A DNA stretch of 64,000 bases, from assembly GCF_002216685.1 (NCBI RefSeq), contig NZ_CP022353.1, positions 1,116,001 through 1,180,000 on the forward strand, read 5' to 3'. The notes under the pieces are model-generated. The model saw nothing but the letters and a program-made list of their open reading frames with translations, had not been told where the DNA came from and made no database searches. Shown here in pieces: positions 27,495 to 50,803 of this stretch. Numbering within the stretch: the stretch's first letter is position 1; each line of letters starts with the position of its first letter. This DNA comes from Vibrio tarriae. GTDB lineage: Bacteria; Pseudomonadota; Gammaproteobacteria; Enterobacterales; Vibrionaceae. The translations under genes were made by a program, and so were the position numbers.

Positions 27495-28613
27495 ATGCGC
27501 CGCTTTCGTTTGCGCTTGAAACCTTGGGTATGGCTCTGCCTCGGCGCTCTGTTTTTTGTGGTGGGCTTTATTGGCTATGAGCAGGATGAGTATCACAGCA
27601 TGTTACTGCACTCGGCTGATCCTGAACACTCGACGGTACAGGCAGTGTTTGAACCCGTTTTACCCAATCATCCCGTTCGTTTACCGGCTGATTTTGCCTC
27701 TCGCCCTGAATTTGAACAAGAGTGGTGGAAGCTATACGCGTTGCTGGAGGATGAACAAGGCAATCCGTTCAGTGTGCAATGGAATTTTTTGCGTTTGGCG
27801 CAAGATGAGCGTGATACGTTAGGATGGCAGACGCCTCAGCTTTATTTTTCTTCTATCGTGATTAATGGCAAGAAAGTGAGCCTACGCGATCAAAAAATAG
27901 CTCGTGGCGGCATTGGTCAAGCCGGAATGGGCGATCAGCCTTTTCGGATGTGGATTGATAACTGGACTTGGCGTTCATTGGGCATGGGACCTTTACCCGG
28001 TAATTTGCACCTCAGCACTGATCACTTCGCCCTAAATCTGCAACTGCGTGCGCTTGGTCCTTATGTGTTATCGGGGGATCGCGGTTATCAGGTCAAACAA
28101 GAACTGCTTTCTCTTGCGAGTTACCAGTTTCAACTGCCCTATATCGCAGTTCATGGCGATTTGGTGGTAAGTCCTGAGCTACCCGCATTGAGAGTACGCG
28201 GACGCGCTTGGTTGAGTAAAGAGTGGGGCAGTGAGCTAGTCGCTAACGATCTGGCGGGCACGGATAGTTTCGTCATCCCACTCAATGATAAGCAGTGGTT
28301 GACGGTGAATCGCTTTCGCCACCGTGGAGTGCCAGATTCTGTGTACGGCATGCTGCATAACCTCAACGGTAAGAGTGTCGCGTTGTTGAATCGGGATATT
28401 CAACTCGAAGCGCTTTCCTCCTCTTCATTGAGTAATGGAAAGCGAGTCCCTCTACGTTGGCGGTTAGCGATTCCTAAGTATCAAGTGAATGTATCTATTG
28501 AGCCATTGGATCGAGACGCTTGGCAGACATTCTTAATTCCGTATTGGGAAGGGCGCATTAAAGTGCTTGGTAGCCATAATCAGACGGGTTTTATGCAGTT
28601 ATCAGGCTATTAA
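27495..28613 (+). CDS. AttH-like lipocalin-type protein, membrane anchored
   Basis: 372 residues; its ATG directly abuts the permease stop. A single N-terminal membrane anchor (LKPWVWLCLGALFFVVGFIG) is followed by a two-lobed beta-rich domain of the AttH/CrtC hydratase-lipocalin group, with EFEQEWWKLYALLEDE, WIDNWTWRSLG, LRVRGRAWLSKEWGSE and VNRFRHRGVPDS. Partnership with an ABC ATPase and FtsX permease matches att-type operons. The sequence suggests a periplasmic lipid- or hydrophobe-binding partner of the transporter. Catalytic activity is unknown. Confidence 0.83.
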   Translation: MRRFRLRLKPWVWLCLGALFFVVGFIGYEQDEYHSMLLHSADPEHSTVQAVFEPVLPNHPVRLPADFASRPEFEQEWWKLYALLEDEQGNPFSVQWNFLRLAQDERDTLGWQTPQLYFSSIVINGKKVSLRDQKIARGGIGQAGMGDQPFRMWIDNWTWRSLGMGPLPGNLHLSTDHFALNLQLRALGPYVLSGDRGYQVKQELLSLASYQFQLPYIAVHGDLVVSPELPALRVRGRAWLSKEWGSELVANDLAGTDSFVIPLNDKQWLTVNRFRHRGVPDSVYGMLHNLNGKSVALLNRDIQLEALSSSSLSNGKRVPLRWRLAIPKYQVNVSIEPLDRDAWQTFLIPYWEGRIKVLGSHNQTGFMQLSGY

Positions 28614-28643
28614 TTTCCTGTGATGATTATTTAGGGTTTGACA

Positions 28644-28667
28644 AAAAGGCGCGTTAAGCGCTTTTTT
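28644..28667 (+). terminator. Terminator after the AttH-like gene
   Basis: AAAAGGCGC and GCGCTTTTT stem (one G-U pair) with a GTTAA loop and one further T. Confidence 0.8.
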
Positions 28668-28891
28668 GGTTATGAGAACAAGATAAAACAATCAGTTACT
28701 ATTTTTGAACTTGGTATGAAACTGAGACTGTCTATACTCAATTTAGGTTAAATTTACAGTTAAATCGCTTACAGATCGGAAAAACCGAAGTTATGCCTCA
28801 TTACAATCGATTTTTCCATTGAACCAAGCCTAGCTACACTCTGGGGCATTCTGTTGTTAATCAATTATTAACATAATTTAAGGACAAACCT

Positions 28892-30040
28892 ATGTCTGAC
28901 ATGATTCGAGATTTTTTCAAAATGGAATCTGCCGGGGGCATTCTTCTGGTGATTGCCGCGGCAATCGCTATGGTCATTGCTAATTCAGCAATGGGTGAAG
29001 GCTACCAAGCCTTTTTGCATACCTATGTCTTTGGTATGTCGGTATCGCACTGGATTAATGACGGCCTAATGGCGGTATTTTTCTTGTTGATTGGCTTAGA
29101 AGTCAAACGTGAACTGCTAGAAGGGGCACTGAAATCTCGTGAAACGGCAATCTTCCCGGCGATAGCTGCGGTAGGTGGTATGCTCGCTCCAGCACTGATC
29201 TACGTAGCGTTCAATTTTAACGATCCGGCTGCCATTCAAGGTTGGGCGATTCCTGCGGCCACCGATATTGCGTTTGCGCTCGGGATCATGGCGCTACTGG
29301 GTAAGCGTGTGCCTGTGAGTTTGAAAGTATTTCTGCTGGCGCTGGCGATCATTGATGACCTTGGCGTAGTAGTGATCATCGCTCTGTTTTACAGCAGTGA
29401 TTTATCAACCATTGCACTCACCATCGGCTTTATCATGACGGGTGTGCTGTTTATGCTCAATGCCAAGCACGTCACTAAATTGAGTATTTATTTGGTGGCA
29501 GGCCTCATTCTATGGATCGCCGTATTAAAATCGGGTGTCCACGCCACATTGGCAGGGGTTGTGATCGGTTTTGCTATCCCGCTGAAAGGTAATAAAGGTG
29601 AGCATTCTCCGTTGAAACACCTTGAGCATGCGCTGCATCCCTATGTTGCCTTTGCGATTTTACCTGTGTTTGCTTTTGCCAATGCTGGTATCTCACTGCA
29701 AGGCGTATCGTTAGCGGGGCTAACCTCTATGCTACCACTGGGAGTGGCATTGGGTCTGTTCCTTGGCAAGCCACTGGGCATTTTTAGCTTCAGTTGGGCT
29801 GCCGTCAAACTCGGAGTGGCAAAACTGCCAGAAGGGATCAACTTCAAGCATATTTTTGCAGTATCGGTACTGTGTGGCATCGGTTTTACTATGTCGATCT
29901 TCATTTCATCACTGGCCTTTGGCCAAGCTAATGAAGCTTATGATACTTATGCGCGCTTAGGTATTTTAATGGGGTCAACCACCGCCGCAGTACTTGGTTA
30001 CTCTCTGCTGCGACTCTCTTTGCCGTTGAAAAAAGCGTAA
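28892..30040 (+). CDS. nhaA: Na+/H+ antiporter NhaA
   Basis: 382-residue, 12-TM electrogenic antiporter exchanging cytoplasmic Na+ (or Li+) for periplasmic H+. Ion-binding aspartates are in [19 protein letters not shown], equivalent to Asp163/Asp164 of E. coli. Other signatures: [17 protein letters not shown] and [21 protein letters not shown]. Start ATG follows AAGGACAAACCT. The 278 bases upstream hold its promoter region, AT-rich, with no clear NhaR site visible to me. It is followed by its own terminator, so transcription is separate from the norspermidine genes. Confidence 0.97.
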   Translation: MSDMIRDFFKMESAGGILLVIAAAIAMVIANSAMGEGYQAFLHTYVFGMSVSHWINDGLMAVFFLLIGLEVKRELLEGALKSRETAIFPAIAAVGGMLAPALIYVAFNFNDPAAIQGWAIPAATDIAFALGIMALLGKRVPVSLKVFLLALAIIDDLGVVVIIALFYSSDLSTIALTIGFIMTGVLFMLNAKHVTKLSIYLVAGLILWIAVLKSGVHATLAGVVIGFAIPLKGNKGEHSPLKHLEHALHPYVAFAILPVFAFANAGISLQGVSLAGLTSMLPLGVALGLFLGKPLGIFSFSWAAVKLGVAKLPEGINFKHIFAVSVLCGIGFTMSIFISSLAFGQANEAYDTYARLGILMGSTTAAVLGYSLLRLSLPLKKA

Positions 30041-30068
30041 TCATTTCATCAGGCTTTGAACGATTCTA

Positions 30069-30093
30069 GCCTCCGCAATGCGGGGGCTTTTTT
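30069..30093 (+). terminator. Rho-independent terminator of nhaA
   Basis: GCCTCCGC and GCGGGGGC pair (one T-G) around AAT, followed by six T. Confidence 0.88.
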
Positions 30094-30254
30094 GTAGGTT
30101 CACACTATGACAGTGTGCCTAATTTGCAGCTCAATTGTGAATATAGAGTGAAGGTAAGATACAGAAATCCTTATAACCATTCATATCAATAAGGCTATGC
30201 AACCGATGCGAATAATTATTAAAAACGATTGCGCTTGACTTTCTTTTTATGATA

Positions 30255-30637
30255 AGGTTCGCGCCAATCTCGGACTGAGCTTCTGGGGGACACGCGTGGT
30301 GACCATTCAGGCTGATTGTGACACCACGTAGGGTAGGTATCGACAAGTCCTTTTGTCGATAGACGGGATACTCTTGCTGCGGGGCAGCATGTGAATGGGA
30401 AACCCAACATTGAACTCACTTAACTTATACACATTAATCAGCTTTGTACTTCCTTTATGCCCTGTTCAACAGGACAGTAGCATTACTGAACCTTGATTCT
30501 CTGATTTAGCAATTCGTCATCTTATCGATGGCCTACATTCCGATTTGCCTATGCGCAAACGCGGAGCATTTTGCTATTCGCCATTTCCATAATCTAAACC
30601 GGAAGGGCGGAAACGAATCATCTCAAGGGGAAAAAAG
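30255..30637 (+). promoter_or_regulatory. Structured 5' leader of the norspermidine genes (DABA-DC-AT RNA motif candidate)
   Basis: About 540 bases lie between the nhaA terminator and the DABA gene. The part from ~30255 to ~30410 is GC-richer and full of nested hairpins: CGTGGTG/CACCACG (30295-30301 with 30322-30328), TATCGACAA/TTGTCGATA (30338-30346 with 30353-30361), GCTGC/GCAGC (30376-30380 with 30384-30388) and TGGG/CCCA (30396-30406). A TTGACT at 30235 could be a -35 element, though no good -10 is seen at normal spacing. A Vibrio cis-regulatory RNA named DABA-DC-AT has been reported upstream of exactly this gene; I recall this but cannot align it. Downstream of 30410 the leader is less structured and ends in AAGGGGAAAAAAG before the ATG. 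Ligand unknown. Confidence 0.65.
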
Positions 30638-33523
30638 ATGAGTACAGCCTTTGAAGTCGATAACCACATCGCAACTCTGTTTTCAACTCAAGTGCCGTTG
30701 CTAGACGGTCTTTACGATCTCACTCCAGACCAAGTGCTGCTTGATCAAGCTGCGCATGAATCTGAAGTGCGTTCTTATCCACGCCGTATTCCTATTGCCA
30801 TTAAGCAAGCCTATGGCTGTTTGGTGGAAGATACGCGTGGGCAGATTTTCTTGGATTGCTTAGCTGGAGCAGGTACTTTGGTGCTCGGTTATAACCATCC
30901 AGAAATCAATCAAGCACTGAAAGCACAACTCGACTCTGGTTTGCCATACCAAACTCTGGATATCGCAACCGAAGCGAAAACCCATTTCATCAAGACAGTG
31001 AAAGGCTTTTTGCCTAAGGCCTTGGGTGAAGATTGTGTGATCCAGTTCTGTGGCCCATCGGGTGCCGATGCGGTTGAGGCTGCAATTAAGCTTGCCAAGC
31101 AAACCACGGGTCGTAACACCATGTTTGCCTTCCGTGGTGCCTACCACGGTATGACTAACGGCACGATGGGGATGATGGGTAACCTCAATACCAAAGCGCG
31201 CCGTACTGGCTTGATGTCTGATGTGCACTTTATGCCTTTCCCGTACAGCTTACGCTGTCCGTTTGGTTTAGGGGGTGATGAGGGTGCGAAAGCGAGCATC
31301 CGCTACATCGAACGTCTGCTGAATGATGATGAAGCGGGGATCATGAAACCTGCTGCGATCATCGTTGAACCAGTACAAGGTGAGGGTGGTGTTATCCCTG
31401 CGCCAGCATTCTGGTTGCGCGAACTGCGCCGTATTTGCGATGAGCACGGCATCCTGTTGATCTTTGACGAAATCCAATGTGGTGTAGGCAAAACAGGCCA
31501 CAACTTCGCATTTGAAGAGTCTGGCATTATTCCTGACGTGCTTTGTTTATCAAAAGCTATCGGCGGCGGTTTACCAATGTCGATTCTGGTTATCAACAAA
31601 AAGCACGACACATGGCGTCCGGGCGAGCACACCGGAACCTTCCGTGGCAACCAGCTTGCAATGGTATCTGGCGCTAAAGCGCTTGAAATCATTCAGCGTG
31701 ATAACCTCGTTGAGCACGCGCGTATTGCGGGTCAATACCTACGCGCTGGCCTAGAAAAAATCCAAAGCCGAGTCAACTGTGTTGCCGAAGTACGTGGTAA
31801 AGGCTTGATGCTCGGTCTTGAGATAAAAGATCCGAGTGGTGAACTGAACAAGTTTGGTGAGCCAAAATCAGCACCACAACTGACACTGGCGATTCAACGT
31901 GCGGCACTTGAGCGCGGCTTGATGGTAGAAAAGGGCGGCCGTGATGGCTCCGTGATTCGTTTCTTGCCACCAGTTATTATCTCGTTTGAACAGCTCGATT
32001 TCGCGTTACGTGTGCTTGAAGAGGCGATTCTTGCTGCAGGCGGCGGTAAAAAAGATCCTGAGCAAGTTAACCAAGAGTGGAAAAAACACTTTATTCATAC
32101 TGGCCACATGGGCAGCCAAGAGTTCTCACAAGTGATGAACCATACGACCGCTGCGATGAAAGCCGTGTTTGAAGAGGTGAAAGCACCTTATTCAGGCCTT
32201 GATCCTAAAGTCCTAGAAGAAGCGATTTACGCGGTAGATCTGGATAACAAAAATGCGTCATTAAAAGAGGTTATCTCTGAAACAGCTGAGTTGATCGCGA
32301 AAAACTCGATCATGGTGCAGCACCCTGACTGTATCGCGCACCTGCACACGCCACCATTAATGCCTTCCGTTGTTGCTGAAGCCATTATTGCGTCATTGAA
32401 CCAATCCATGGACTCATGGGATCAATCTTCTGCAGCAACCTTTGTTGAGCAGAAAGTGGTGGATTGGATGTGTGAAAAGTATGAACTGGGCGCACAAGCG
32501 GACGGTATTTTCACCAGCGGTGGCACGCAAAGCAACCAGATGGGCCTGATGCTGGCTCGTGACTGGATCGCCGATAAGCTCAGTGGTCATTCAATCCAGA
32601 AATTGGGTCTGCCTGAGTATGCGGACAAACTGCGTATTGTGTGCTCGAAGAAATCTCACTTCACGGTACAAAAATCGGCATCTTGGATGGGCCTCGGTGA
32701 GAAAGCGATTCTCGCTGTTGACGCACTACCTAATGGCACGATGGATGTGACTAAGCTTGAAGCTGTGGTTGAACAAGCCAAAGCTGAAGGGCTGATTCCC
32801 TTTGCCATTGTGGGTACCGCAGGCACTACCGACCATGGTGCGATTGATGATCTGGTGACGATCGCCGATGTGGCTGAGAAGCACGCACTGTGGATGCACG
32901 TGGACAGTGCTTATGGCGGCGCGCTGATCTTGAGCAGCCATAAAGATCGCCTCAATGGCATCGAGCGCGCTCAATCCATCAGTGTGGATTTCCATAAGCT
33001 CTTTTTCCAAACCATTAGCTGTGGTGCATTGCTGCTCAAAGACAAGCATAACTTTAAGTACCTGCTGCACCATGCGGACTATTTAAACCGTGAGCACGAT
33101 ACGTTGCCAAACTTAGTCGATAAATCGATTTCGACCACCAAACGTTTTGATGCCCTTAAAGTGTTTATGACCATGCAAAACGTGGGACCTAAACAACTGG
33201 GCGCCATGTACGATCACCTGCTCGCTCAAACATTGCAGGTGGCGGAACTGGTACGTCAGCATCAAAGCTTCGAGCTTTTAGCTGAACCATCTTTGTCTAC
33301 CGTGTTATTCCGCGCGGTAAATGAACAAGCTGCTGATCTGGATGAATTGAACAAAGCCGTTCGTCTACAGGCGCTGGTACGTGGTGTCGCTGTGCTTGGC
33401 GAAACCATAGTGGATGGCAAAACGGCCTTAAAATTCACAATCTTGAACCCATGCTTGACGATGTCGGATTTCGACTCTCTACTGGCTAAAATTGAAGCTC
33501 TAGCTGCTGAGCTAGCGAACTAA
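30638..33523 (+). CDS. Fused L-2,4-diaminobutyrate aminotransferase / L-2,4-diaminobutyrate decarboxylase
   Basis: 961-residue bifunctional PLP enzyme of the norspermidine pathway. The N-terminal half (~1-470) is a class III aminotransferase making L-2,4-diaminobutyrate from aspartate semialdehyde and glutamate; its PLP lysine is Lys306 in CLSKAIGGG. The C-terminal half (~490-961) is a group II decarboxylase yielding 1,3-diaminopropane; its PLP lysine is Lys787 in SVDFHKLFF, preceded by HVDSAYGG. Both active sites look intact. In most bacteria these are separate genes (dat, ddc); the fusion is typical of vibrios. It heads the carboxynorspermidine cluster and is preceded by a structured leader. 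Confidence 0.96.
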   Translation: MSTAFEVDNHIATLFSTQVPLLDGLYDLTPDQVLLDQAAHESEVRSYPRRIPIAIKQAYGCLVEDTRGQIFLDCLAGAGTLVLGYNHPEINQALKAQLDSGLPYQTLDIATEAKTHFIKTVKGFLPKALGEDCVIQFCGPSGADAVEAAIKLAKQTTGRNTMFAFRGAYHGMTNGTMGMMGNLNTKARRTGLMSDVHFMPFPYSLRCPFGLGGDEGAKASIRYIERLLNDDEAGIMKPAAIIVEPVQGEGGVIPAPAFWLRELRRICDEHGILLIFDEIQCGVGKTGHNFAFEESGIIPDVLCLSKAIGGGLPMSILVINKKHDTWRPGEHTGTFRGNQLAMVSGAKALEIIQRDNLVEHARIAGQYLRAGLEKIQSRVNCVAEVRGKGLMLGLEIKDPSGELNKFGEPKSAPQLTLAIQRAALERGLMVEKGGRDGSVIRFLPPVIISFEQLDFALRVLEEAILAAGGGKKDPEQVNQEWKKHFIHTGHMGSQEFSQVMNHTTAAMKAVFEEVKAPYSGLDPKVLEEAIYAVDLDNKNASLKEVISETAELIAKNSIMVQHPDCIAHLHTPPLMPSVVAEAIIASLNQSMDSWDQSSAATFVEQKVVDWMCEKYELGAQADGIFTSGGTQSNQMGLMLARDWIADKLSGHSIQKLGLPEYADKLRIVCSKKSHFTVQKSASWMGLGEKAILAVDALPNGTMDVTKLEAVVEQAKAEGLIPFAIVGTAGTTDHGAIDDLVTIADVAEKHALWMHVDSAYGGALILSSHKDRLNGIERAQSISVDFHKLFFQTISCGALLLKDKHNFKYLLHHADYLNREHDTLPNLVDKSISTTKRFDALKVFMTMQNVGPKQLGAMYDHLLAQTLQVAELVRQHQSFELLAEPSLSTVLFRAVNEQAADLDELNKAVRLQALVRGVAVLGETIVDGKTALKFTILNPCLTMSDFDSLLAKIEALAAELAN

Positions 33524-33536
33524 AGGTAAAGGAACT

Positions 33537-34781
33537 ATGTCTATTCTACAGATTGGTGCAGGCGGTGTTGGTTGGGTGGTGGCGCACAAAGCCGCACAAA
33601 ACAACGATGTGCTGGGTGATATTACTATTGCGTCTCGCTCTATTGCGAAGTGTGAAAAAATCATTGAGTCGATTAAGGGTAAAAACAACCTTAAAGACTC
33701 TTCCAAGAAACTAGAAGCGCGTCAGGTTAACGCGGATGATATCGAATCACTGGTGAAACTGATTAATGAAGTAAAACCAGATTTAGTCATCAATGCTGGG
33801 CCACCATGGGTCAACGTTGCCATTATGGAAGCGTGTTACCAAGCGAAAGTTTCCTATTTGGACACCTCCGTTTCGGTCGATCTCTGTTCAAAAGGCCAGC
33901 AAGTACCTGAGGCGTATGACGCACAATGGGCGTTTAGCGACAAATTTAAGCAAGCTGGTATCACTGCGATTTTAAGTGCAGGTTTTGATCCGGGTGTAGT
34001 CAGCGTATTTGCGGCCTACGCAGCGAAATATCTGTTCGATGACATCGACACCATTGACGTTTTAGACATTAACGCTGGCGATCACGGCAAGAAGTTTGCG
34101 ACTAACTTTGACCCTGAAACCAACCTATTGGAAATTCAGGGTGACTCCATCTATTGGGATGCAGGGGAGTGGAAACGCGTCCCTTGCCATACTCGGATGT
34201 TGGAGTTTGATTTCCCTAAATGTGGCAAATTCAAAGTGTACTCCATGTCGCATGATGAGCTGCGTTCGCTGAAAGAGTTCATTCCTGCCAAGCGCATTGA
34301 GTTCTGGATGGGTTTTGGTGATCGCTACTTGAATTATTTCAATGTGATGCGTGATATTGGCTTACTGAGCCCTGAGCCTCTGACTCTGCAAGATGGAACG
34401 GTTGTTAAGCCCCTGCAAGTATTGAAAGCGATGTTGCCTGATCCCACATCGCTTGCGCCGGGATACAAAGGTCTGACCTGCATTGGTACTTGGGTACAGG
34501 GCAAAAAAGACGGTAAAGCGCGTAGCGTTTTCATCTATAACCATGCTGATCATGAAGTGGCTTACCATGATGTTGAGCACCAAGCGATTGCCTATACAAC
34601 GGGTGTGCCTGCGATTACCGCGGCATTGCAGTTTTTCCGTGGTGAATGGGCAGAGCCGGGGGTATTCAATATGGAGCAGCTTAATCCTGATCCTTTCCTA
34701 GAAACGATGCCATCGATCGGTCTAGGCTGGGATGTCATGGAACTGGAGCCCGGACAGCCAGATATTCAAGTGGTGAAATAA
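33537..34781 (+). CDS. Carboxynorspermidine dehydrogenase (synthase)
   Basis: 414 residues, saccharopine-dehydrogenase-like fold. The N-terminal NADPH-binding motif is ILQIGAGGVGWVVAHKAA. It condenses 1,3-diaminopropane with aspartate semialdehyde and reduces the Schiff base to carboxynorspermidine. Conserved family pieces are VINAGPPWVNVAIMEACYQ, LSAGFDPGVVSVFAAYA and VPAITAALQFFRGEWAEPGV. It lies 13 bases after the DABA enzyme gene with an AAAGGAA ribosome site, so the two are co-transcribed. A terminator hairpin separates it from nspC. Confidence 0.95.
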   Translation: MSILQIGAGGVGWVVAHKAAQNNDVLGDITIASRSIAKCEKIIESIKGKNNLKDSSKKLEARQVNADDIESLVKLINEVKPDLVINAGPPWVNVAIMEACYQAKVSYLDTSVSVDLCSKGQQVPEAYDAQWAFSDKFKQAGITAILSAGFDPGVVSVFAAYAAKYLFDDIDTIDVLDINAGDHGKKFATNFDPETNLLEIQGDSIYWDAGEWKRVPCHTRMLEFDFPKCGKFKVYSMSHDELRSLKEFIPAKRIEFWMGFGDRYLNYFNVMRDIGLLSPEPLTLQDGTVVKPLQVLKAMLPDPTSLAPGYKGLTCIGTWVQGKKDGKARSVFIYNHADHEVAYHDVEHQAIAYTTGVPAITAALQFFRGEWAEPGVFNMEQLNPDPFLETMPSIGLGWDVMELEPGQPDIQVVK

Positions 34782-34819
34782 TGCAAGCTGAGTGTGAAAA
34801 CCTCAGTGATTAACTCTAA

Positions 34820-34852
34820 ACAGCTATAACCGAAGGGTTATGGCTGTTTTTC
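34820..34852 (+). terminator. Intrinsic terminator between carboxynorspermidine dehydrogenase and nspC
   Basis: ACAGCTATAACC and GGTTATGGCTGT form a 12-base-pair stem with one mismatch, loop GAAG, followed by five T. It sits in the middle of one pathway's genes. Confidence 0.8.
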
Positions 34853-34890
34853 CATTCTTGTTATCGAGATATTTGCCATCACAAGCATGA

Positions 34891-36054
<1,164 letters not shown>

Positions 36055-36145
36055 CGAGTACATATGTTTTTTGTACTCGAAGCGGTGAGGTCAAGCGATT
36101 AGGATTACTCACCCTTGATGACGATGGTCAATAAAAAGACCAACA

Positions 36146-36173
36146 AAAAAGCCGTGAGAAATCACGGCTTTTT
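36146..36173. terminator. Bidirectional terminator between nspC and the OmpA-like gene
   Basis: AAAAAGCCGTGA and TCACGGCTTTTT form a perfect 12-bp stem with a GAAA loop; A and T runs on each side serve both convergent genes. Confidence 0.92.
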
Positions 36174-36190
36174 ATGTGTGAAGGTAGTGA

Positions 36191-36829
36191 TTACATAGGA
36201 AGTGTCGTGAAAATTGTCCACTCTTTGACAACTTCACCTTTGTAGCCAACAACCGTTGCGGTAACGCGACGGTTACGAGCGTGACTCACATCATCGGTAC
36301 CTTCTGCTTCCAGAACGCTATCACCATATCCGACAATGTTGACGCGATTTGACGCGACACCATAACGCAGTAATTGGTCACGAACCGCTTCTGAACGCTG
36401 CTTAGAGAGTGCTAGGTTATGTTCTGCGCTGCCTACTTTGCTCGCGTAGCCTTGTAACTCAATCGACGTTGAAGGATAGGTTTGCAAAAACTCAGCCATT
36501 TGACGGATTTGCGTTAAAAACGCAGGCTCAATCGAGTTCGAGTCATTGGCAAACAGAATATGTAATTGCTGCATCTGAGATGATTTGACAAAGGTGCCAC
36601 AGCCATCATTATCGATTTCAGAGCCTTTGGGTGTATCAGGACAAAGATCGCGAGCATTGATAACACCGTCTCTATCATCATCTTGCAGATCCGCAATCTG
36701 ATTCGCGAGTGGAGTAGCACGGTAGTCGTACTCATCACCTTCGTGTTTTGTGTACTCGCCTTGATCTGCCAATGCTGACGTGGTCACAGTGCAAAGAAAT
36801 AGCGGCAGAGCCCATGATTTGACTGACAT
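36191..36829 (-). CDS. OmpA-family protein linked to the adhesin secretion locus
   Basis: 212 residues: a signal peptide (cleavage near TSALA), a short acidic region, and a thrombospondin-type-3-like Ca-binding segment DDDRDGVINARDLCPDTPKG. The C-terminal OmpA peptidoglycan-binding domain contains SIELQGYASKVGSAEHNLAL and the NRVNIVGYGDS/NRRVTATV signature. It begins one base after the TolC-like gene stop, with GGAG upstream, so the pair is one transcript. OmpA-like partners often accompany type I secretion pores for large adhesins and may brace the pore to the cell wall; this role is inferred. Confidence 0.88.
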   Translation of the reverse strand: MSVKSWALPLFLCTVTTSALADQGEYTKHEGDEYDYRATPLANQIADLQDDDRDGVINARDLCPDTPKGSEIDNDGCGTFVKSSQMQQLHILFANDSNSIEPAFLTQIRQMAEFLQTYPSTSIELQGYASKVGSAEHNLALSKQRSEAVRDQLLRYGVASNRVNIVGYGDSVLEAEGTDDVSHARNRRVTATVVGYKGEVVKEWTIFTTLPM

Positions 36830-36830
36830 A

Positions 36831-38144
36831 TTAGTACTCCACCTTAGCTGTCCATTCCTGCGGGATATCGACTCTTAAGGCATCCAACAAGTTGCCTGAT
36901 GCATTCATCACACGATATTTGGCATATTGTTCAGCGTATCGGGCATCTAGGTAGTCCTTACGAGCCTCGAAAAGCTCATTCTCTGTGTTGAGGAGGTCGA
37001 GCAATGTACGTTGGCCAATTTGATACTGTTTACGATAAGCCACAACCGTTTTGGATGCTGAGTCAACGTGATCAGCCAAAAACTCCTTTTGTTGCAGAGT
37101 CAAATCCAATGCACTCCAAGATAAACGAAGCCCTTCCTCAACGGTACGGAAGGTTTTTTCACGTAGATCTTTGGAACGATTGAGCTGATAAGCCGCACTT
37201 TCTGTACGGTCACTATCACTGCCGCCATTGTAGAGGTTGTAACGCAAACGGAGCATCGCACTGAGCTCATCACTGCTGCCCTCAATACCGCCCGCATCAT
37301 TACGCCAGCTTTGAGCCGCTTCGAAAGAAAGTGTGGGGTAATTTGGCGCCTTAGACTGCTTATACTGGAAGCGTGCTGCATCCACATCCGCTTGAGCAAC
37401 CTTAATCACTGGATGATTTTCTTGCGCCATATTTAAAGCATTTTCTAATGTCGGCGGTATCGCATTTTGATCGGCACGAGGAAACTCTAAGCTTACTGGC
37501 TCTTGACCCACTAAGCGGCGAAACTGAGTGTAGATGTCAAAAAGATTGTTTTGTGCAGCCACCAAGTTGCTGTGCGCTTTTGCTAAACGAGCCTCAACTT
37601 GAGTCACATCGGCTGTAGAGCCAATCCCTGAGTCGGCGCGCTTTTTAATATCGCGGTAGATATCTTTATGAATAGCCAGATTATTTTCTGACAGCGTTAA
37701 AATCTCAGAAGCTTTGGTTGCGTCCAGATAAATCTTAGTGACATCTAAAGCCATGTTAGAAGCATCCGCTAATAACTGATAGCGATCTGCTTCGGCTTCA
37801 GCCGCCGTTCTATCCATATCATTTAGCGTTGCAGAACCATCCCAAATTAATTGGGTTAGGGTAAGCGTGGCATCTTTACGAGTTAAATCCGTGTCTCTAT
37901 TGCCACTCGATTCCGCCGGATTAATTGCTTCATAACCGATACCAGCATCAAGATCGATTTTCGGTAAGTAAGCCCCTGACGATGCCTCGGCATCATATTC
38001 GCGACTTTTAAATTGGTTAAATGCGCTTTTTAATTCCGGATTGGATGCCAACGTGATCGATACAGCTTGCTCCAACGTTTGCGCAGAAACCGGATTGCTC
38101 AATGCGATAGCGAGCGCAATCGCCTTTAATGGTAATCCTTTCAA
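36831..38144 (-). CDS. TolC-family outer-membrane pore (AggA/LapE-like)
   Basis: 437 residues with an N-terminal signal peptide (LSNPVSA) and two TolC-type outer-membrane-efflux repeats of coiled-coil and strand. The first has SITLASNPELKSAFNQFKSRE; the second has RYNLYNGGSDSDRTESAAYQ and YQIGQRTLLDLLNTENELFEA, the classic LDLL/ENEL motif. Start is TTG 38142-38144 with GGGGAG eight bases upstream. It is divergent from frhA across a 421-base control region. By analogy with LapE/AggA it should be the outer-membrane exit for FrhA; the inner-membrane ABC transporter and adaptor are not in this window. Confidence 0.92.
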   Translation of the reverse strand: MKGLPLKAIALAIALSNPVSAQTLEQAVSITLASNPELKSAFNQFKSREYDAEASSGAYLPKIDLDAGIGYEAINPAESSGNRDTDLTRKDATLTLTQLIWDGSATLNDMDRTAAEAEADRYQLLADASNMALDVTKIYLDATKASEILTLSENNLAIHKDIYRDIKKRADSGIGSTADVTQVEARLAKAHSNLVAAQNNLFDIYTQFRRLVGQEPVSLEFPRADQNAIPPTLENALNMAQENHPVIKVAQADVDAARFQYKQSKAPNYPTLSFEAAQSWRNDAGGIEGSSDELSAMLRLRYNLYNGGSDSDRTESAAYQLNRSKDLREKTFRTVEEGLRLSWSALDLTLQQKEFLADHVDSASKTVVAYRKQYQIGQRTLLDLLNTENELFEARKDYLDARYAEQYAKYRVMNASGNLLDALRVDIPQEWTAKVEY

Positions 38145-50695
<12,551 letters not shown>

Positions 50696-50709
50696 CACTT
50701 ACCTCTAAT

Positions 50710-50737
50710 AAAAATCCCGCCAACTGGCGGGATTTTT
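50710..50737. terminator. Rho-independent terminator of frhA
   Basis: AAAAATCCCGCC and GGCGGGATTTTT form a 12-bp stem with an AACT loop. The symmetric A and T runs make it work in both directions, serving the convergent DUF1415 gene too. Confidence 0.92.
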
Positions 50738-50803
50738 GTCTCTGGAGAACCATGTTTTTGCTGGTATCAGCGCGCAGAATGAGTGACGAACTCCGTCATC
50801 GAT

